Shown: positions 17,210 to 26,314, numbered from the stretch's first letter. The stretch: DNA of 64,000 nucleotides from CAVQMB01 sp963713445 (GCA_963713445.1 CAVQMB010000017.1:77044-141043), one strand, 5' to 3'. Notes: generated by a model from the letters alone, not told the origin. Translations and numbers: made by a program.

Positions 17210-18324
17210 GATGTTTCGTCGACACCGCATTTTGCTAGTGCGGCGGCCACGACCTGATCCATGTTGTAGTAGCGGTACGTTGCCAGTCGCCCGAGAAACA
17301 GCACGTCGGCCTGGGCGTCGGCCAGCGCCTGGTAGCGCTTGTATAGAGCTTCGCAGTCAGGATGGGGAATCGGGTAATAGGGCTCCCCAGCGGCCAGCGG
17401 ATATTCGGTTACGATTGATGTGCCCGGGTGTTGCTGACCACTCAGGTGCTTGAATTCGCTGGTCCGGGTATAGGGCCTGTCGTCGGGGAAGTTGACAGTT
17501 CCGGTCGGTTGATAACGTTCACATCGGGGCAGATGACGGTGTTCAAAGTGCAGGCTGCGGTAGGGAAGCGGTCCGTAGCAGTCGTCGAACCACGCATCGA
17601 TCGGGCCGCTGTAGATGATGCGCCGCGTTTTGATGCGATGGCGCTCGGTAAAGAAGTCAACCCCGGTACGCACGACGATGTTTGGGTGATTGAGCAGGCG
17701 GGCAAACAGCGTTGCGTAACCGGCTGCCGGCATGGCCTGGTGGCGATCCTGGAAGTAACGGTCATCGTGGCTGATGCTAACCGGCACCCGCGCGGTCACC
17801 GACGGCGCCAGTTGTTCCGGTGTCAACCCCCACATCTTGCGGGTGTAACCCAGGAAGACCTTCTCATAGACAAAAGCCGCCAGTTCCTGGAGTGCGGGAT
17901 CGGCATGCCGGCGGAGCTTGAGGATCGGTACCCGGGTGTTGTAGCCGAATTCGCCAATCAGACGACGTTCCAGCCGCCTCGCAGTAGTGGTCGGAAACAA
18001 GGCCTGGAGAGAATTGAGATTAAATGGCACCGGTACCCGCTGGCCATCGATCTCTGCCAGCACCTTGTGCTGGTAGGGCCGCCACTGGGTGAAGCGCGAG
18101 AGATAGCGCCATACTCGTTCCGAGTTGGTGTGAAAGATGTGCGGGCCGTAGCGGTGCACCCGCACGCCGTCGCCGTCCAGATGATCGTAGGCGTTGCCAC
18201 CGACATGGTCGCGTCGCTCCAAGACCACAACCCTTTGGCCGGCGCTGGCGAGTCGTTCGGCACTGACGGCACCGCTAAAACCGGCACCGACGATCAGGCA
18301 ATCACAGCTGGTCAAGAGATCCAT
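17206..18324 (-). CDS. glf: UDP-galactopyranose mutase
   Basis: A 372-residue flavoenzyme converting UDP-galactopyranose to UDP-galactofuranose. The FAD-binding LIVGAGFSGAVSAERL at the start, VVLERRDHVGGNAYDHLD, VHRYGPHIFHTNSERVW and FLGYTRKMWGLTPEQL are hallmark Glf segments. It is the first gene of the surface glycan operon, so the product is probably a galactofuranose-containing polysaccharide or lipopolysaccharide. Length matches the bacterial family (365-390). Confidence 0.95.
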   Translation of the reverse strand: MDLLTSCDCLIVGAGFSGAVSAERLASAGQRVVVLERRDHVGGNAYDHLDGDGVRVHRYGPHIFHTNSERVWRYLSRFTQWRPYQHKVLAEIDGQRVPVPFNLNSLQALFPTTTARRLERRLIGEFGYNTRVPILKLRRHADPALQELAAFVYEKVFLGYTRKMWGLTPEQLAPSVTARVPVSISHDDRYFQDRHQAMPAAGYATLFARLLNHPNIVVRTGVDFFTERHRIKTRRIIYSGPIDAWFDDCYGPLPYRSLHFEHRHLPRCERYQPTGTVNFPDDRPYTRTSEFKHLSGQQHPGTSIVTEYPLAAGEPYYPIPHPDCEALYKRYQALADAQADVLFLGRLATYRYYNMDQVVAAALAKCGVDETS

Positions 18325-19168
18325 CCAAAGTCACGTTGGCGACGGCGTATGATAATCGATCGCGGTGAACCGTGGCTGAAACCTGACATAGAAGTCGGAC
18401 GCTCTTCATGGCAGTGACGCGGGTCTGTGCCGGTCTGGAAGCAAAGACGGCTCTGCTGACCGATCTGCCCAGCAGTGAGGCGGGGTATCTGCGGATTGGC
18501 GCGACCGTGGCTGCCGCCTGGAACGACCATGCGCCACGAGTGTTCCGCGATGACTGAGTCAGATCTGGAAGGACGAAGTAGGGGTTGATCAGGCGGCAGC
18601 GAAACGCCACGTGGCGCCTCGAGCCATTGTAGCTGTGGTGTATGATGGTGGTGTGCTTGCAACAACCGGGAGGTTCAAGCCATGCCGCGACGTGATTCGG
18701 GCGTTAGCCGCTTGGATGGTTTGTTGGTAAGAGATTGTCATGGCTGCGAGGTGACGCGGACCGGGCAGGGTGCAAACCCGGCCGAGTAATCTGATGCGCG
18801 GGAGCAGGGCGTATCGTGCCCATTCTGCCGAACCTAACGGCGGGAGTTTTGCCGGCATGATGGCGGTTGCGGCGGTCAACGAACCCTTTAATCCTCCTGA
18901 CCGTGCAGTCGGCTATCAAGCCGGCGAACTGCGCGGGGCTATAAGCATCAGAGAGCCGATGGATTAGTCTGCACCAGACCGTGCGCCGGGCCTTCGGGGC
19001 TTCGAACGTTCGGTTGTGGCCAGGTCGGTCGCTGTCTGCTGCGCGTCCGGTGGTGTGGAAGGGGCTGCGGACCGGCGTGCTAAGATCTTTGCAAATTGCT
19101 CAGGCAGGGCGAAACACGGCACCGGATTGCGAGTCTGATGAGTGATTATCGTGTGGATTAACACAGCC
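18325..19168. other. 845-base region without a recognisable gene
   Basis: Lies between the divergent glf and bepA genes. It contains only short frames. A plus-strand 49-residue frame at 18408-18557 ends in LRIGATVAAAWNDHAPRVF, which vaguely recalls the TOBE tail of an ABC-importer ATPase and could be a gene remnant. A 35-residue frame at 18682-18789 has a GGGAGG ribosome binding site seven bases before its ATG, but the peptide is unknown to me. A palindrome GCCACGTGGC lies near 18606-18615. I found no tRNA, tmRNA or riboswitch. Promoters for glf and bepA should lie here. Confidence 0.4.
18682..18789 (+). CDS. possible 35-residue small protein
   Basis: ATG preceded by CCGGGAGG seven bases upstream; the peptide begins MPRRDSGVSRLDGLL and contains a CHGC motif near residue 20. 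It matches nothing I recognise. The strong ribosome binding site is the only support, and the frame overlaps no known gene. It may be a small metal-binding or leader peptide, or chance. Confidence 0.25.
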   Translation: MPRRDSGVSRLDGLLVRDCHGCEVTRTGQGANPAE

Positions 19169-20620
19169 ATGTTTCAACGTGCCGCCATCATCGTACTGAG
19201 TCTTGTCGCACTGCTGGTAAGCAGTTCAGTGTCAGCGCAGAACCTTAGCCTACGGCTGCCGGACTTCGGTGACCCGTCGTCGCAGTATCTGAGCGACCAT
19301 AAAGCGCGCCAGCTCGGTGCCAAGGCTGTGCGGCGGCTGCGCGATCAGAATGCCGTCATCAACGACGTGCAACTGCAGGAATACCTCAACTCGGTGGGGC
19401 AGCGGATCGCGTCGAATGCCGGCGATGGCCAGCCCTACACGTTTTTCTGGGTCGATGATTCGGCTATCAATGCCTTTGCGATGCCTGGTAGCTTCATCGG
19501 CGTCAATACCGGCCTGTTGGAAGCCACGCGCAACGAGAGCGAGCTGGCTGGTGTGTTGGCCCATGAAATAGCCCATGTCGCCCAGCACCACATTCAGCGG
19601 GCTTATGCCGAAGCACACGAGATGATGTTGCCGATGGCGGCGGCTGCAATCGCCTCGGCGGTGCTTGCAGCCGCCAGTAACAGCAACAGTCAGGCCGGCG
19701 AAGCAGCCCTGATGGGCACTCTGGCGGCTGGTGCGCAGCACCAGATTACGTTCACCCGCAGCAACGAGCAGGAGGCAGACCGAGTTGGCTTCCGTTTGCT
19801 GTCGCGATCCGGATACGATCCAGACGGTATGGCGAGCTTCTTCAAATATCTGGAACAGCATTCGCAGGAATTGCCGGGTGTACCCGCTTTCCTGCGTACT
19901 CACCCGCTGCCGGTGGCGCGGCTGGCCGACATTGAAAACCGGTTGGGGCTTGGTCCGCATAAGCGCAGACCCAGCAGCGAAGGGTATTTTTTCGCGAAAG
20001 TTCGCGCACAGGTGCTGACCACGCCCAATACCACGGCCCTGATCCATCATTTTCAGCAACTGTTGGCTACCGGTGATTATCAGAACGAGGAAGCTGAGCA
20101 TTATGGCTATGTGATGGCATTACGGCGTGCTGGTCACTACAACAAGGCGGCCGCCCAGCTGGTGCCTTTACTGCGCACCGATCCCGACAATCTGGCACTG
20201 CGGATCGAACAGGCGGAGATTGCGCTGTCGGCCGGCCAAACAGGCCGGGCCTGGGCACTGTTCAGGCAGGCCGGCAAGCTGTATCCGGATGATTTTACCC
20301 TGGCGATGAGCTATGGCCGGGCCCTGGCCGCGCAGGGCAATCCGAAGCAGGCGCTCCGACTACTGCAGCCTTATCTTCCGCGCCGGCCTCGCGATGCGAG
20401 TCTGTTCAAGCTCTACGCCCAGGCGGCACAACGTGCCGGTAAACCGCTGCTCACCCATGCTGCTCTGGCCGAAGTGAGCTATATCAACGGTAATATCGAT
20501 CAAGCGATAAAACAGGCCAAGCTGGGCTTGCGTAATTCCGGGGCGAATTCGTTTGAAAGGGCCCGATTGCAGGCACGTTTGCGGCAGTGGCAGGAACAGA
20601 AGAAGGCGAGCGGGAGCTGA
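19169..20620 (+). CDS. bepA: BepA-like M48 metalloprotease with TPR repeats
   Basis: A 483-residue periplasmic protease-chaperone. It begins with a clear signal peptide (FQRAAIIVLSLVALLVSSSVSAQ), which decides the ATG at 19169 over the frame from 19142. The zinc motif LAHEIAHVAQHH and the third ligand in SNEQEADRVGF identify peptidase family M48. Tetratricopeptide repeats occupy the C-terminal ~190 residues. BepA (YfgC) degrades stalled LptD and Bam substrates and helps outer-membrane biogenesis. Lpt genes are elsewhere in this window, but not adjacent. Confidence 0.9.
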   Translation: MFQRAAIIVLSLVALLVSSSVSAQNLSLRLPDFGDPSSQYLSDHKARQLGAKAVRRLRDQNAVINDVQLQEYLNSVGQRIASNAGDGQPYTFFWVDDSAINAFAMPGSFIGVNTGLLEATRNESELAGVLAHEIAHVAQHHIQRAYAEAHEMMLPMAAAAIASAVLAAASNSNSQAGEAALMGTLAAGAQHQITFTRSNEQEADRVGFRLLSRSGYDPDGMASFFKYLEQHSQELPGVPAFLRTHPLPVARLADIENRLGLGPHKRRPSSEGYFFAKVRAQVLTTPNTTALIHHFQQLLATGDYQNEEAEHYGYVMALRRAGHYNKAAAQLVPLLRTDPDNLALRIEQAEIALSAGQTGRAWALFRQAGKLYPDDFTLAMSYGRALAAQGNPKQALRLLQPYLPRRPRDASLFKLYAQAAQRAGKPLLTHAALAEVSYINGNIDQAIKQAKLGLRNSGANSFERARLQARLRQWQEQKKASGS

Positions 20621-20673
20621 CACGGCCCAGTGGAAATACCGGGCTGTTCTGCGCAAGCAGCGGGCTCTCGGGC

Positions 20674-21165
20674 TCAGTCCTCGCCGGTGGGTTTGTCCGG
20701 CCGGTCTGCGTCCGGCTCATCCTTGCGGTACTGCGCGTAGATCCGCTCGTTGAGCTGTTGCCATATCGACAGGTTACGCTCGGCCAGTTCCGAAATGAGC
20801 GTTAGCGGGTTCTTGCCCATGAAATTGTTCATCTGTTCACGGACCAGATGCTGCTGCTCGACGAAGGATTGCAGGCTTTTCTCCAGGTAAGTGCCCATCA
20901 TGCCCTGGAGCGTATCGCCATAGAACCGAATGATATGGGCCAGCACCTCTGTGGTGAAAATAGGGCTGCCCTGTTCTTCTTCCTCGCTGATGATCTGAAG
21001 CAAAATACTGCGGGTTATGTCGTCCTTGGTCTTGGCGTCGATGACCCGGAATTTCTCATAGTCCAGAACCAGCCGCTTGACATCCTCAAGCGTGATGTAG
21101 CTGCTTATGGCCGTATCGTACAGGCGGCGGTTCGGGTACTTCTTAATGAGCCGAGATTCGCTCAT
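20674..21165 (-). CDS. phaR: polyhydroxyalkanoate synthesis repressor PhaR
   Basis: A 163-residue PhaR. The DNA/PHB-binding N-terminal domain KKYPNRRLYDTAISSYITL is nearly diagnostic, followed by VIDAKTKDDITRSILLQII and the PHB_acc helices (YGDTLQGMMGTYLEKSL). PhaR senses granules and represses phasin and synthesis genes. It sits just downstream of phaB in the same direction, 68 bases away, so the two may share a transcript. The acidic C-terminal tail is species-specific. Confidence 0.93.
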   Translation of the reverse strand: MSESRLIKKYPNRRLYDTAISSYITLEDVKRLVLDYEKFRVIDAKTKDDITRSILLQIISEEEEQGSPIFTTEVLAHIIRFYGDTLQGMMGTYLEKSLQSFVEQQHLVREQMNNFMGKNPLTLISELAERNLSIWQQLNERIYAQYRKDEPDADRPDKPTGED

Positions 21166-21233
21166 GCGCAGTCAGGCAGGAATTGGGGAAAACCGTGATT
21201 AAATCCGATTTGGCGCTCAGTGTCGAGTTTATG

Positions 21234-21977
21234 TCAATGCATGTATAGACCGCCGTTGACATAGAAGTCGGCGCCCGTAATGTAGCTTGAAGCGTCAGCG
21301 GTGAGAAATGCCGCTACCCGCGCAATTTCCTCCGGTTTGCCGAGTCGGCCAACCGGAACCTGTGCGACGATGCTGTCACGCACCGACTGGTCCATCGCCA
21401 TCACCATTTCGGTGGCAACGTAACCGGGCGAGATGGTGTTCACGGTGACCCCTTTGCGAGCGCCTTCCTGGGCCAGAGCCATGGTTAGTCCGTGAATGCC
21501 CGCCTTGGCGGCGGAGTAGTTGGCCTGACCGAACTGGCCTTTCTGCCCGTTGACTGAGGATATATTGACTATCCGACCCCAGCCGTTTGAAAGCATGGTT
21601 GCGAACACCTGCTTGGTCATGTTGAAAGCACCAGTGAGATTGGTGTTGATGACCTCGTCCCACATCCGCTTTTCCATTTTTTTCAGGGTGGAATCCCGCG
21701 TGATGCCAGCGCTGTTGATCAGGATGTCGATCCCGCCGAGATCCTTTTCCACTTGCTCGGTGAGTAAGCGGCAGGTTTCGAAATCGGTGACATCGACTGG
21801 ATAGACAGCGATGTCGAAACCTTCCGCCTTGCGTTCTTCCCGCCAACTCATGGCTTTCATTTCTTCGGCTGGATAGTAGGCCGCGACTACTGTGCGCCCC
21901 TGATGCGACAGGTCGCGGCACATCGCTGTGCCAAGGCCACCAATGCCGCCGGTCACCACCGCCACGCGTTTGTTCAT
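21234..21977 (-). CDS. phaB: acetoacetyl-CoA reductase
   Basis: A 247-residue short-chain dehydrogenase. TGGIGGLGTAMCRDL is the NADPH-binding glycine motif, ILINSAGITRD is the structural NAG-type motif, and VNISSVNGQKGQFGQANYSAAKAG supplies the catalytic Ser, Tyr and Lys in the arrangement typical of PhaB. It reduces acetoacetyl-CoA to (R)-3-hydroxybutyryl-CoA for PHA synthesis. The synthase phaC and thiolase phaA are not in the window. The upstream region carries a long inverted repeat that may bind PhaR. Confidence 0.93.
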   Translation of the reverse strand: MNKRVAVVTGGIGGLGTAMCRDLSHQGRTVVAAYYPAEEMKAMSWREERKAEGFDIAVYPVDVTDFETCRLLTEQVEKDLGGIDILINSAGITRDSTLKKMEKRMWDEVINTNLTGAFNMTKQVFATMLSNGWGRIVNISSVNGQKGQFGQANYSAAKAGIHGLTMALAQEGARKGVTVNTISPGYVATEMVMAMDQSVRDSIVAQVPVGRLGKPEEIARVAAFLTADASSYITGADFYVNGGLYMH

Positions 21978-22062
21978 CGTTCAGTTCTCCGTTTTTAGCA
22001 GGTGCACAACGATTTTGCTATATGAGGGATACTGAATACTGCCGGCTGCACTGTCAACCCAA

Positions 22063-22114
22063 TTTTGCACCTGCAGCATTCAGATTGCTGCAGCGCAATG
22101 TGCAGGCCGCAAAA
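22063..22114. promoter_or_regulatory. long TGCA-rich inverted repeat, candidate PhaR operator
   Basis: The left arm TTTTGCACCTGCA (22063-22075) is matched by TGCAGGCCGCAAAA (22101-22114), with one extra base. Between them lie CTGCAG repeats at 22071 and 22088 and an inner ATTGC...GCAAT pair. PhaR of other bacteria binds CTGC-spacer-GCAG elements, so autoregulation of phaB-phaR is a reasonable inference. The site is 86 bases or more from the phaB start and about 95 bases from the sufR start, so it could also affect the divergent operon. Confidence 0.45.
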
Positions 22115-22136
22115 TGCTGTACTCCGGAAAGCTTGC

Positions 22137-22164
22137 TTGATGGAACTATCCATGCTTATATAGC
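22137..22164 (+). promoter_or_regulatory. candidate sigma-70 promoter of the suf operon
   Basis: TTGATG at 22137 and TATAGC at 22159 are separated by 16 bases, and the start codon of the regulator lies about 44 bases downstream. The stretch CACTAAACTTGTACTAATTG immediately after is AT-rich with a loose repeat of ACTAA and could hold the operator of the Rrf2-type regulator. No exact known operator motif was matched. Confidence 0.35.
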
Positions 22165-22207
22165 ACTAAACTTGTACTAATTGATTGGCGAGGCGCAACC
22201 GACAGCA

Positions 22208-22666
22208 ATGCTCAGGATCACTCGCGAGACGGATTACGGCATCGTGTTGATGACGGCGATGGTGCAAGCCGCTGAGCGTGCCCACAGTGCCGCGGTGTTG
22301 GCTCGTGAATGCCACCTGCCACCGCCGATGGCCAGCAAAATTCTCAAAGCACTGGCTCAAGCCGGCTTGCTGGTGTCTCAGCGTGGCGCGCACGGTGGTT
22401 ACGTGTTGGCGCGTGGACCGGAGGCGATCTCGGTCGCTGACGTGATCGAGGCGCTGGAAGGGCCCATCGCGATCACCGAATGCAGCACCGACGATCCCGG
22501 ATCCTGCGTCTACAAGACGCATTGTAACGTGAATGACCACTGGAACCGCATCAACCACGTGATTCGGGGCGCGCTGGAGGGCATCAGCCTGCAGGAAATG
22601 AGCCGCCTGGCGCCGGCTCATACCGTGTCGGTAACCCCGTTCTACAGTGTGGCGCCTGCGCCCTGA
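22208..22666 (+). CDS. Rrf2-family SUF operon regulator
   Basis: A 152-residue winged-helix regulator. MLRITRETDYGIVLMT is the typical Rrf2/IscR N-terminus, LPPPMASKILKALAQAGLL is the recognition helix, and ECSTDDPGSCVYKTHC carries three cysteines in the spacing that ligates an iron-sulfur cluster. It is the first gene of the suf operon and is expected to regulate it according to cluster status. ATG 22208 is chosen because family proteins begin directly with MLRIT; a longer frame from 22181 adds nine residues. Confidence 0.92.
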   Translation: MLRITRETDYGIVLMTAMVQAAERAHSAAVLARECHLPPPMASKILKALAQAGLLVSQRGAHGGYVLARGPEAISVADVIEALEGPIAITECSTDDPGSCVYKTHCNVNDHWNRINHVIRGALEGISLQEMSRLAPAHTVSVTPFYSVAPAP

Positions 22667-22710
22667 AACCTGCCATCCATCGAACCGTTCGTCGATGAGG
22701 ACAACGACCT

Positions 22711-24171
22711 ATGCCCGATAATGCCTCGACCCTGGAACAGCTGACCGAACGTGGCTACCAGTTCGGCTTCGTCACCGAGGTCGAACAGGACACCGTTCCA
22801 CCCGGCTTGAGTGAGGATGTCATCCGCCTGATCTCGGCCAAGAAGGACGAGCCCGACTGGCTGCTGGAATGGCGGCTCAAGGCGTATCGAAACTGGCTGA
22901 ACATGCGCCAGCCCGACTGGGCACGGCTCAATATCATGCCGATTGACTACCAGGCGATTTCGTACTACGCGGCACCCAAGCCTAAGGATGCCGGGCCCAG
23001 GAGTCTTGACGAGGTCGATCCGGAGATCCGCAAGACCTACGAGAAGCTGGGCATTCCGCTGGCCGAACAGGAAGTCCTGGCCGGGGTGCGCGGCAACGTC
23101 GCGGTGGATGCCGTATTCGATTCGGTCTCGGTGGCGACCAGTTTCAAGAGCAAGCTGGCGGAGCAGGGGATTGTTTTCTGCTCGTTCTCGGAGGCGGTAC
23201 GCGAACATCCGGAGCTGGTGCGCCAGTACCTGGGCACGGTGGTGCCGGCGGGGGATAACTTCTTCGCTGCGTTGAACGCGGCGGTGTTCACTGACGGCTC
23301 GTTCTGCTTTATCCCCAGAGGCGTGCGTTGCCCGATGGAGCTGAGCACCTACTTCCGTATCAATGCCGCCAACACTGGCCAGTTCGAGCGCACCCTGATC
23401 GTGGCCGAAGAAGCCAGCTATGTCAGCTACCTTGAAGGCTGTACGGCACCGATGCGTGATGAGAACCAGCTGCACGCGGCGGTGGTCGAGCTGGTTGCGC
23501 TGGACGATGCGCAAATCAAATACTCGACGGTACAGAACTGGTACCCGGGTGATGAGAACGGCAAGGGCGGGATTTACAATTTCGTTACCAAGCGTGGCCT
23601 GTGTAAGGGCCGCAACGCGAAGATTTCCTGGACCCAGGTCGAGACCGGTTCCGCCATCACCTGGAAATACCCCAGTTGCGTGCTGCGCGGCGAAAACTCG
23701 GTAGGCGAATTCTATTCGGTGGCCATCGCCAGAGATTGGCAGCAGGCCGATACCGGCACCAAGATGGTCCACATGGGCAAGAACACCCGTAGCACGATCA
23801 TCTCTAAAGGTATTTCGGCCGGGCATGGTCAGAATGCCTACCGGGGCCTGGTCAAAGTGCTGCCAACGGCCGTGAACGCGCGCAACTACACCCAGTGCGA
23901 TTCGTTGCTGATGGGCGATCAATGTGGCGCCCACACGTTTCCTTATGTCGAGGTGCAGAATCCCAGCGCCCAAGTCGAGCACGAGGCTACCACGTCAAAG
24001 GTCAGCGATGATCAGGTTTTCTATTGCCAGCAGCGCGGCATCAGTGCCGAAGACGCCGTCAATCTCATCGTCAACGGTTTTTGCAAGGAAGTGTTCAAGG
24101 AACTGCCGATGGAGTTTGCCGTCGAGGCTCAAAAACTGCTGGAACTGAAGCTCGAGGGAACAGTGGGCTGA
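22711..24171 (+). CDS. sufB: Fe-S cluster assembly scaffold subunit SufB
   Basis: A 486-residue SufB, the core scaffold of the SufBC2D complex. The beta-helix region contains CTAPMRDENQLHAAVVELVA, SVGEFYSVAIARDWQQADTGTKM and NYTQCDSLLMGDQCGAHTFP, in which the conserved cysteine and surrounding residues accept persulfide sulfur from SufS. Normal length. It follows the regulator by 44 bases and precedes sufC by 70 bases. Confidence 0.97.
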   Translation: MPDNASTLEQLTERGYQFGFVTEVEQDTVPPGLSEDVIRLISAKKDEPDWLLEWRLKAYRNWLNMRQPDWARLNIMPIDYQAISYYAAPKPKDAGPRSLDEVDPEIRKTYEKLGIPLAEQEVLAGVRGNVAVDAVFDSVSVATSFKSKLAEQGIVFCSFSEAVREHPELVRQYLGTVVPAGDNFFAALNAAVFTDGSFCFIPRGVRCPMELSTYFRINAANTGQFERTLIVAEEASYVSYLEGCTAPMRDENQLHAAVVELVALDDAQIKYSTVQNWYPGDENGKGGIYNFVTKRGLCKGRNAKISWTQVETGSAITWKYPSCVLRGENSVGEFYSVAIARDWQQADTGTKMVHMGKNTRSTIISKGISAGHGQNAYRGLVKVLPTAVNARNYTQCDSLLMGDQCGAHTFPYVEVQNPSAQVEHEATTSKVSDDQVFYCQQRGISAEDAVNLIVNGFCKEVFKELPMEFAVEAQKLLELKLEGTVG

Positions 24172-24241
24172 CGGCCGTGGTTTCGCCAGAGCCGTTTATG
24201 ACGCGGTTGAATTTTCGAACAAAGCTTGAAAGCGAGTTGCG

Positions 24242-25012
24242 ATGTTAAAGATCAGTAATCTCCACGCCAGCGTTGACGACAAAGCGATCCTCAAAGGCAT
24301 CGATTTGGAAGTCAAGGCGGGTGAAGTGCACGCCATAATGGGGCCGAACGGCTCCGGCAAGAGCACGCTGGCAAATGTCATCGCCGGGCGCGAGGGCTAC
24401 GCGATCACCGCCGGCTCGATTGAGTTTCTCGGGCACGATCTGCTCTCCCTGGCACCCGAACAACGGGCTTGTCTCGGCCTGTTTCTGGCATTCCAGTACC
24501 CGGTGGAAATTCCGGGTGTCAACAACCTCTATTTTCTCAAGGCGGCGCTCAATGCACAGCGCAAATCGCGGGGTGAGCCGGAACTCGACGCCATGGAGTT
24601 CTGGGAACTGGTCAGCGAGCGCATGCGCAGGGTTGGCATGGACGAGGCGTTTCTCCGCCGGCCGGTTAACGAAGGGTTCTCCGGCGGTGAAAAGAAACGC
24701 AATGAAGTGCTGCAGATGTCGGTGCTGGAGCCGCGTTTTGCGGTGCTGGACGAGACCGATTCGGGACTCGACATCGATGCCTTGCGTATCGTCGCCGACG
24801 GCGTCAATGCATTGCGTGACGCCGACCGCGGCTTGCTGGTGATTACTCACTATCAGCGCTTGCTGGATTACATCGTACCGGATGTGGTGCACGTGCTGGT
24901 GGGTGGTCGCATCGTCCGCACCGGTGGCAAAGAACTGGCGCTGGAGTTGGAGGATCAGGGCTATGCGCTGTATCGCGAGGCCGCCCGCGTGGCGCCGCGG
25001 ACAGGCGCCTGA
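24242..25012 (+). CDS. sufC: SUF system ATPase SufC
   Basis: A 256-residue ABC-type ATPase that dimerises to drive conformational change of SufB and SufD. Walker A is GPNGSGKSTL, the signature is FSGGEKKRNEVLQM, and Walker B ends in AVLDETDSGLDIDAL, the DETDSGLD form specific to SufC. Spacing to sufD is nine bases with an AGGAGG ribosome binding site before the sufD start. Confidence 0.97.
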   Translation: MLKISNLHASVDDKAILKGIDLEVKAGEVHAIMGPNGSGKSTLANVIAGREGYAITAGSIEFLGHDLLSLAPEQRACLGLFLAFQYPVEIPGVNNLYFLKAALNAQRKSRGEPELDAMEFWELVSERMRRVGMDEAFLRRPVNEGFSGGEKKRNEVLQMSVLEPRFAVLDETDSGLDIDALRIVADGVNALRDADRGLLVITHYQRLLDYIVPDVVHVLVGGRIVRTGGKELALELEDQGYALYREAARVAPRTGA

Positions 25013-25021
25013 GGAGGCACC

Positions 25022-26314
25022 ATGGCTGAAGTGGCGACTCTGCGTCAGCATCCGTTTCAGGACGACTTTGCGCGATTGCAGCGTGACGAGCCGGGTTTCC
25101 TGAGCGAGTTCCGCCAGGCTGGCAGACAGCGGTTCGAGCGACTCGGACTGCCGAATCGACGCCAGGAATCGTGGCGTTTTACCGACCTGGGCGACTTCGC
25201 GGGACGCAATTTCATGCGCACCGACGGTTCGCTGGTGGATACCGGGCGGCTGCCGGAACGCCTTGCTGACGGTCCGCGGCTGGTGTTCGTAAACGGCCGG
25301 TTCCAGGCATCGCTGTCACACCTCGAGCCGCTGCCCCGAGGTGTCACGGTGTTGCCGCTGGGTACCGCCATGCAGGAGCAGCCGGCCCTGGTCGAACGTC
25401 ATCTGGGTCGGGCCCCGGCCTTGGCTAGCCAGCCGTTTGCGGCGCTCAATGATGCCTTGCTGCAGGATGGCGTACTGGTTCATGTAGGTTCGGGCAAGAG
25501 CCTGGAGCAGCCGCTGGAGCTGGTCTATTACAGCGAGGGGACGGATAGTGCTTGCTATCCGCGCAATCTGATTGTGCTGGAAAAATCGGCGCAACTGCAG
25601 GTGGTCGAGGACCATCGTGGCCATGGCGGGTATCTGACCTGTCCCCAGACCGAGTTGTTGCTGGAGCGAGGCGCTAACTGCCGTTATCACAAAATGCAGC
25701 AGGAGGCGGCGGACGGCTTGCATGTGGGAAGTCTGCGGCTGAGCCTGGCCGCCGAAGCCCAGCTGGTGGCCTTGCTGTTAAATGCGGGTGGCCGGGTGAA
25801 CCGGACGGATGTCATGGCCAGTCTGGAAGGTGCCGGTGCCGATTGTCGTTTGCATGGACTCAGCCTGGCGGAGGACGGCGAGCTGGCCGACTATCATGTA
25901 CAGGTCGAGCACCGCCAGCCCGACGGTAGCAGTCGGCAACAGTTCAAGGGCGTCCTCAATGGCAAGTCACGGGCCGTGTTCGATGGGTTGATCAAGGTCG
26001 TGGAGAAGGCCCAGAAGACTGATGCCAGCCAATCCAGTCGCAATCTGCTGCTGTCGCAGCGGGCCTTGGTCAATACCAATCCGCGTCTGGAAATCCTGGC
26101 TGATGACGTCAAGTGCGCGCACGGCGCCACGGTCGGCTTCCTTGACCCGGATGCGCTGTTTTACCTACGCAGCCGGGGGGTGGATGCCGAGCAGGCCCGT
26201 GCCATGCTGGTGTTTGCCTTCGCCAACGAGCAGCTCGAGGCACTGAACCTGCCCGGGCTGCGCGAGCGGCTGGAGGCACTGTTGAGTGCACGCTATTTTC
26301 CGGATGCCCTGTAA
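25022..26314 (+). CDS. sufD: Fe-S cluster assembly protein SufD
   Basis: A 430-residue SufD, paralogue and partner of SufB. The N-terminal RFERLGLPNRRQESWRFTDL is the typical opening, and the C-terminal LLSQRALVNTNPRLEILADDVKCAHGATVG followed by FYLRSRGVDAEQARAML is diagnostic, including the conserved C/H pair KCAHGAT that helps bind the nascent cluster. No Shine-Dalgarno problem: AGGAGGCACC precedes the ATG. Confidence 0.96.
   Translation: MAEVATLRQHPFQDDFARLQRDEPGFLSEFRQAGRQRFERLGLPNRRQESWRFTDLGDFAGRNFMRTDGSLVDTGRLPERLADGPRLVFVNGRFQASLSHLEPLPRGVTVLPLGTAMQEQPALVERHLGRAPALASQPFAALNDALLQDGVLVHVGSGKSLEQPLELVYYSEGTDSACYPRNLIVLEKSAQLQVVEDHRGHGGYLTCPQTELLLERGANCRYHKMQQEAADGLHVGSLRLSLAAEAQLVALLLNAGGRVNRTDVMASLEGAGADCRLHGLSLAEDGELADYHVQVEHRQPDGSSRQQFKGVLNGKSRAVFDGLIKVVEKAQKTDASQSSRNLLLSQRALVNTNPRLEILADDVKCAHGATVGFLDPDALFYLRSRGVDAEQARAMLVFAFANEQLEALNLPGLRERLEALLSARYFPDAL

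Noticed and set aside
18589..18879. 96-codon minus-strand frame in the glf-bepA gap
   Set aside because: No ribosome binding site, no recognisable composition; Ala/Arg/Pro-rich like other chance frames here.
22642..23982. 446-codon open frame on the minus strand opposite sufB
   Set aside because: It mirrors the codon pattern of sufB, has no ribosome binding site or domain, and long antisense frames are common in GC-rich genes.
24245..25051. 268-codon antisense frame opposite sufC
   Set aside because: Same reason: it is a shadow of an unmistakable SufC.
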